From assembly GCA_030627475.1 (NCBI GenBank), contig DAOURZ010000091.1:1-6159 (forward strand): a DNA stretch of 6,159 nt, in the 5' to 3' direction. This document shows positions 5,419 through 6,159 of this stretch, piece by piece (position 1 is the first letter of the stretch; the number at the start of each line of letters is the position of its first letter). This DNA comes from Deltaproteobacteria bacterium (GTDB taxonomy: Bacteria > Desulfobacterota > Desulfobacteria > Desulfobacterales > ETH-SRB1). A model generated the notes under the pieces. The model was given only the letters and a program-made list of their open reading frames with translations, was not told where the DNA came from and searched no databases. The translations under genes were made by a program, and so were the position numbers.

Positions 5419-6030
5419 TTACTTAAAGCTACTCACATCGCCCAAACCTTTTCGTATGATTTCAGGCATATCGTTTATTAAAGATATTATACTGGAAGGT
5501 TGTCCAGGGATAGGTGTCCCTCCGTCAATTACAAAATCTATTCTGGATTGAAAAAAATCATGAATAAGTGATGGGTCGTGAAGAATTGAACCATCAGGCT
5601 TGGTTGCACTGGTGGTAATAATCGGATTGCCTAATTCTTCAACAAGTGCCAGACAAATAGCATTGTCAGGCACACGAATTCCGGCGGTTTTTCGTTTGGT
5701 TAACATTATTTTAGGAACAAGTTTCGAACCTTCAAGAATAAAAGTATAAGGACCCGGCAAAAGTCGTTTCATGTTTTTGTAAGCATAATTTGAGACTTGT
5801 GCATAATGGCTTATATTTTTGAGCCCCGAGCAAATAAAACTGAACGGCTTGTTTTTATTGCGTTGTTTTATCCGATATATCTTTTCAATAGCCTTTTTAT
5901 TCATTATATCGCAACCTATTCCGTAATAAGTATCAGTCGGATAGGCGATTATACCACCTTTTTTGAGATTTTCAACAACTCTGCGAATTAGTCGTATCTG
6001 TGGATTTTTGGCATTTATTTCTATTAGCAT
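5419..6030 (-). CDS. yciO: YciO-type protein, threonylcarbamoyl-AMP synthase (Sua5/YrdC/TsaC) superfamily
   Basis: The 203-residue product is close to E. coli YciO (206) and lacks the extra C-terminal domain of Sua5. The superfamily makes threonylcarbamoyl-adenylate from threonine, bicarbonate and ATP for the t6A modification of tRNA position 37. Motifs are GGIIAYPTDTYYGIGCDI (25-42), KAIEKIYRIKQRNKNKPFS (46-64), LLPGPYTFIL (89-98), the KRKTAGIRVP segment (111-120), PIITTSA (135-141) and a closing IIRKGLGDVSSF (191-202). The N-terminus (INAKNPQIRLI), the position of KRKTAGIRVP and the ending 'GxGDV' resemble YciO more than TsaC. Whether YciO proteins carry out the full t6A reaction in the cell is uncertain, so this could be the only such enzyme or a paralogue. 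The ATG at 6028-6030 is preceded by AGGGGG five bases upstream and by a promoter, so the gene is transcribed alone. Confidence 0.9.
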   Translation of the reverse strand: MLIEINAKNPQIRLIRRVVENLKKGGIIAYPTDTYYGIGCDIMNKKAIEKIYRIKQRNKNKPFSFICSGLKNISHYAQVSNYAYKNMKRLLPGPYTFILEGSKLVPKIMLTKRKTAGIRVPDNAICLALVEELGNPIITTSATKPDGSILHDPSLIHDFFQSRIDFVIDGGTPIPGQPSSIISLINDMPEIIRKGLGDVSSFK

Positions 6031-6035
6031 AATAT

Positions 6036-6041
6036 CCCCCT
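6036..6041 (-). promoter_or_regulatory. ribosome binding site of the yciO-type gene
   Basis: Read on the minus strand, AGGGGG lies five bases before the ATG at 6030. It is G-rich and slightly off the AGGAGG consensus, but well placed, and it supports this start. Confidence 0.7.
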
Positions 6042-6060
6042 AAATAAATCATTCAGCTTT

Positions 6061-6088
6061 ATTTAATTGCGTTTTATTTCATTGTCAA
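6061..6088 (-). promoter_or_regulatory. sigma70-type promoter of the yciO-type gene
   Basis: On the minus strand a perfect TTGACA (6083-6088) is followed by a 16-base spacer and TTAAAT (6061-6066, four of six matches to TATAAT). Transcription would start near 6054 and give a leader of about 24 bases containing the Shine-Dalgarno site. The position and spacing relative to the gene make this the more convincing of the promoters in the window. Confidence 0.55.
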
Positions 6089-6159
6089 GAAAGCAAATAA
6101 ATGATAGATCAGGAAACCTGAACAAAATAATTTTCATACCTAGTGCCCGAACGAAAACT
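6089..6159. other. non-coding end of window upstream of the yciO-type gene
   Basis: No coding frame is supported here. A small inverted repeat, TCAGG (6109-6113) and CCTGA (6117-6121) around AAA, is followed on the plus strand by an AT-rich run. This is too short to call a terminator. The last bases (6140-6159) are more GC-rich and could be the edge of another intergenic repeat or gene cut by the window. Confidence 0.4.

Noticed and set aside
6109..6121. Small TCAGG/CCTGA hairpin as a terminator or regulator site.
   Set aside because: A five-pair stem with no T run is too weak to support a call.

Overview
The window looks like an ordinary chromosomal housekeeping region of an AT-rich, Gram-negative bacterium, probably a member of Desulfobacterota (Desulfobacterales-like). 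That placement is inferred from the hisC-cmk-rpsA-sppA order, the style of the proteins and the short palindromic repeats between genes. It was not tested by a search.

Layout. Positions 1-294 hold the 3' end of a gene for a small membrane protein of unknown function. Positions 295-562 are non-coding, with a candidate sigma70-type promoter (409-437) followed at once by a hairpin repeat (445-472). Then come hisC (563-1654, PLP aminotransferase), cmk (1654-2313, cytidylate kinase, overlapping the hisC stop by one base), a 128-base leader with its own candidate promoter and a palindrome, and rpsA (2442-4340, ribosomal protein S1 with six S1 domains and a repetitive acidic N-terminal extension). 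The 181-base rpsA-sppA spacer carries a pair of inverted GC-rich hairpins (4372-4434), and tandem heptamers lie on both sides of it. sppA (4522-5400, membrane signal peptide peptidase) follows. A yciO-type gene (5419-6030) runs in the opposite direction, converging on sppA with only 18 bases between stops. It has a good Shine-Dalgarno site and promoter.

How the genes work together. hisC and cmk are almost certainly co-translated, and cmk next to rpsA is a widespread pairing that links pyrimidine nucleotide supply with translation. An aminotransferase of the HisC type just upstream of cmk-rpsA recalls the mixed-function aromatic amino acid/cmk/rpsA supraoperon of Pseudomonas, so this HisC may serve aromatic amino acid as well as histidine synthesis. 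sppA degrades leftover signal peptides in the membrane. The YciO-type protein belongs to the threonylcarbamoyl-adenylate synthase superfamily.

I found no mobile element, CRISPR array, RNA gene, defence island or clearly new multi-gene system. The observations most worth a second look are the low-complexity acidic repeat in S1, the rpsA leader, the paired hairpins after rpsA, and the Shine-Dalgarno-less, heptamer-built leader of sppA.
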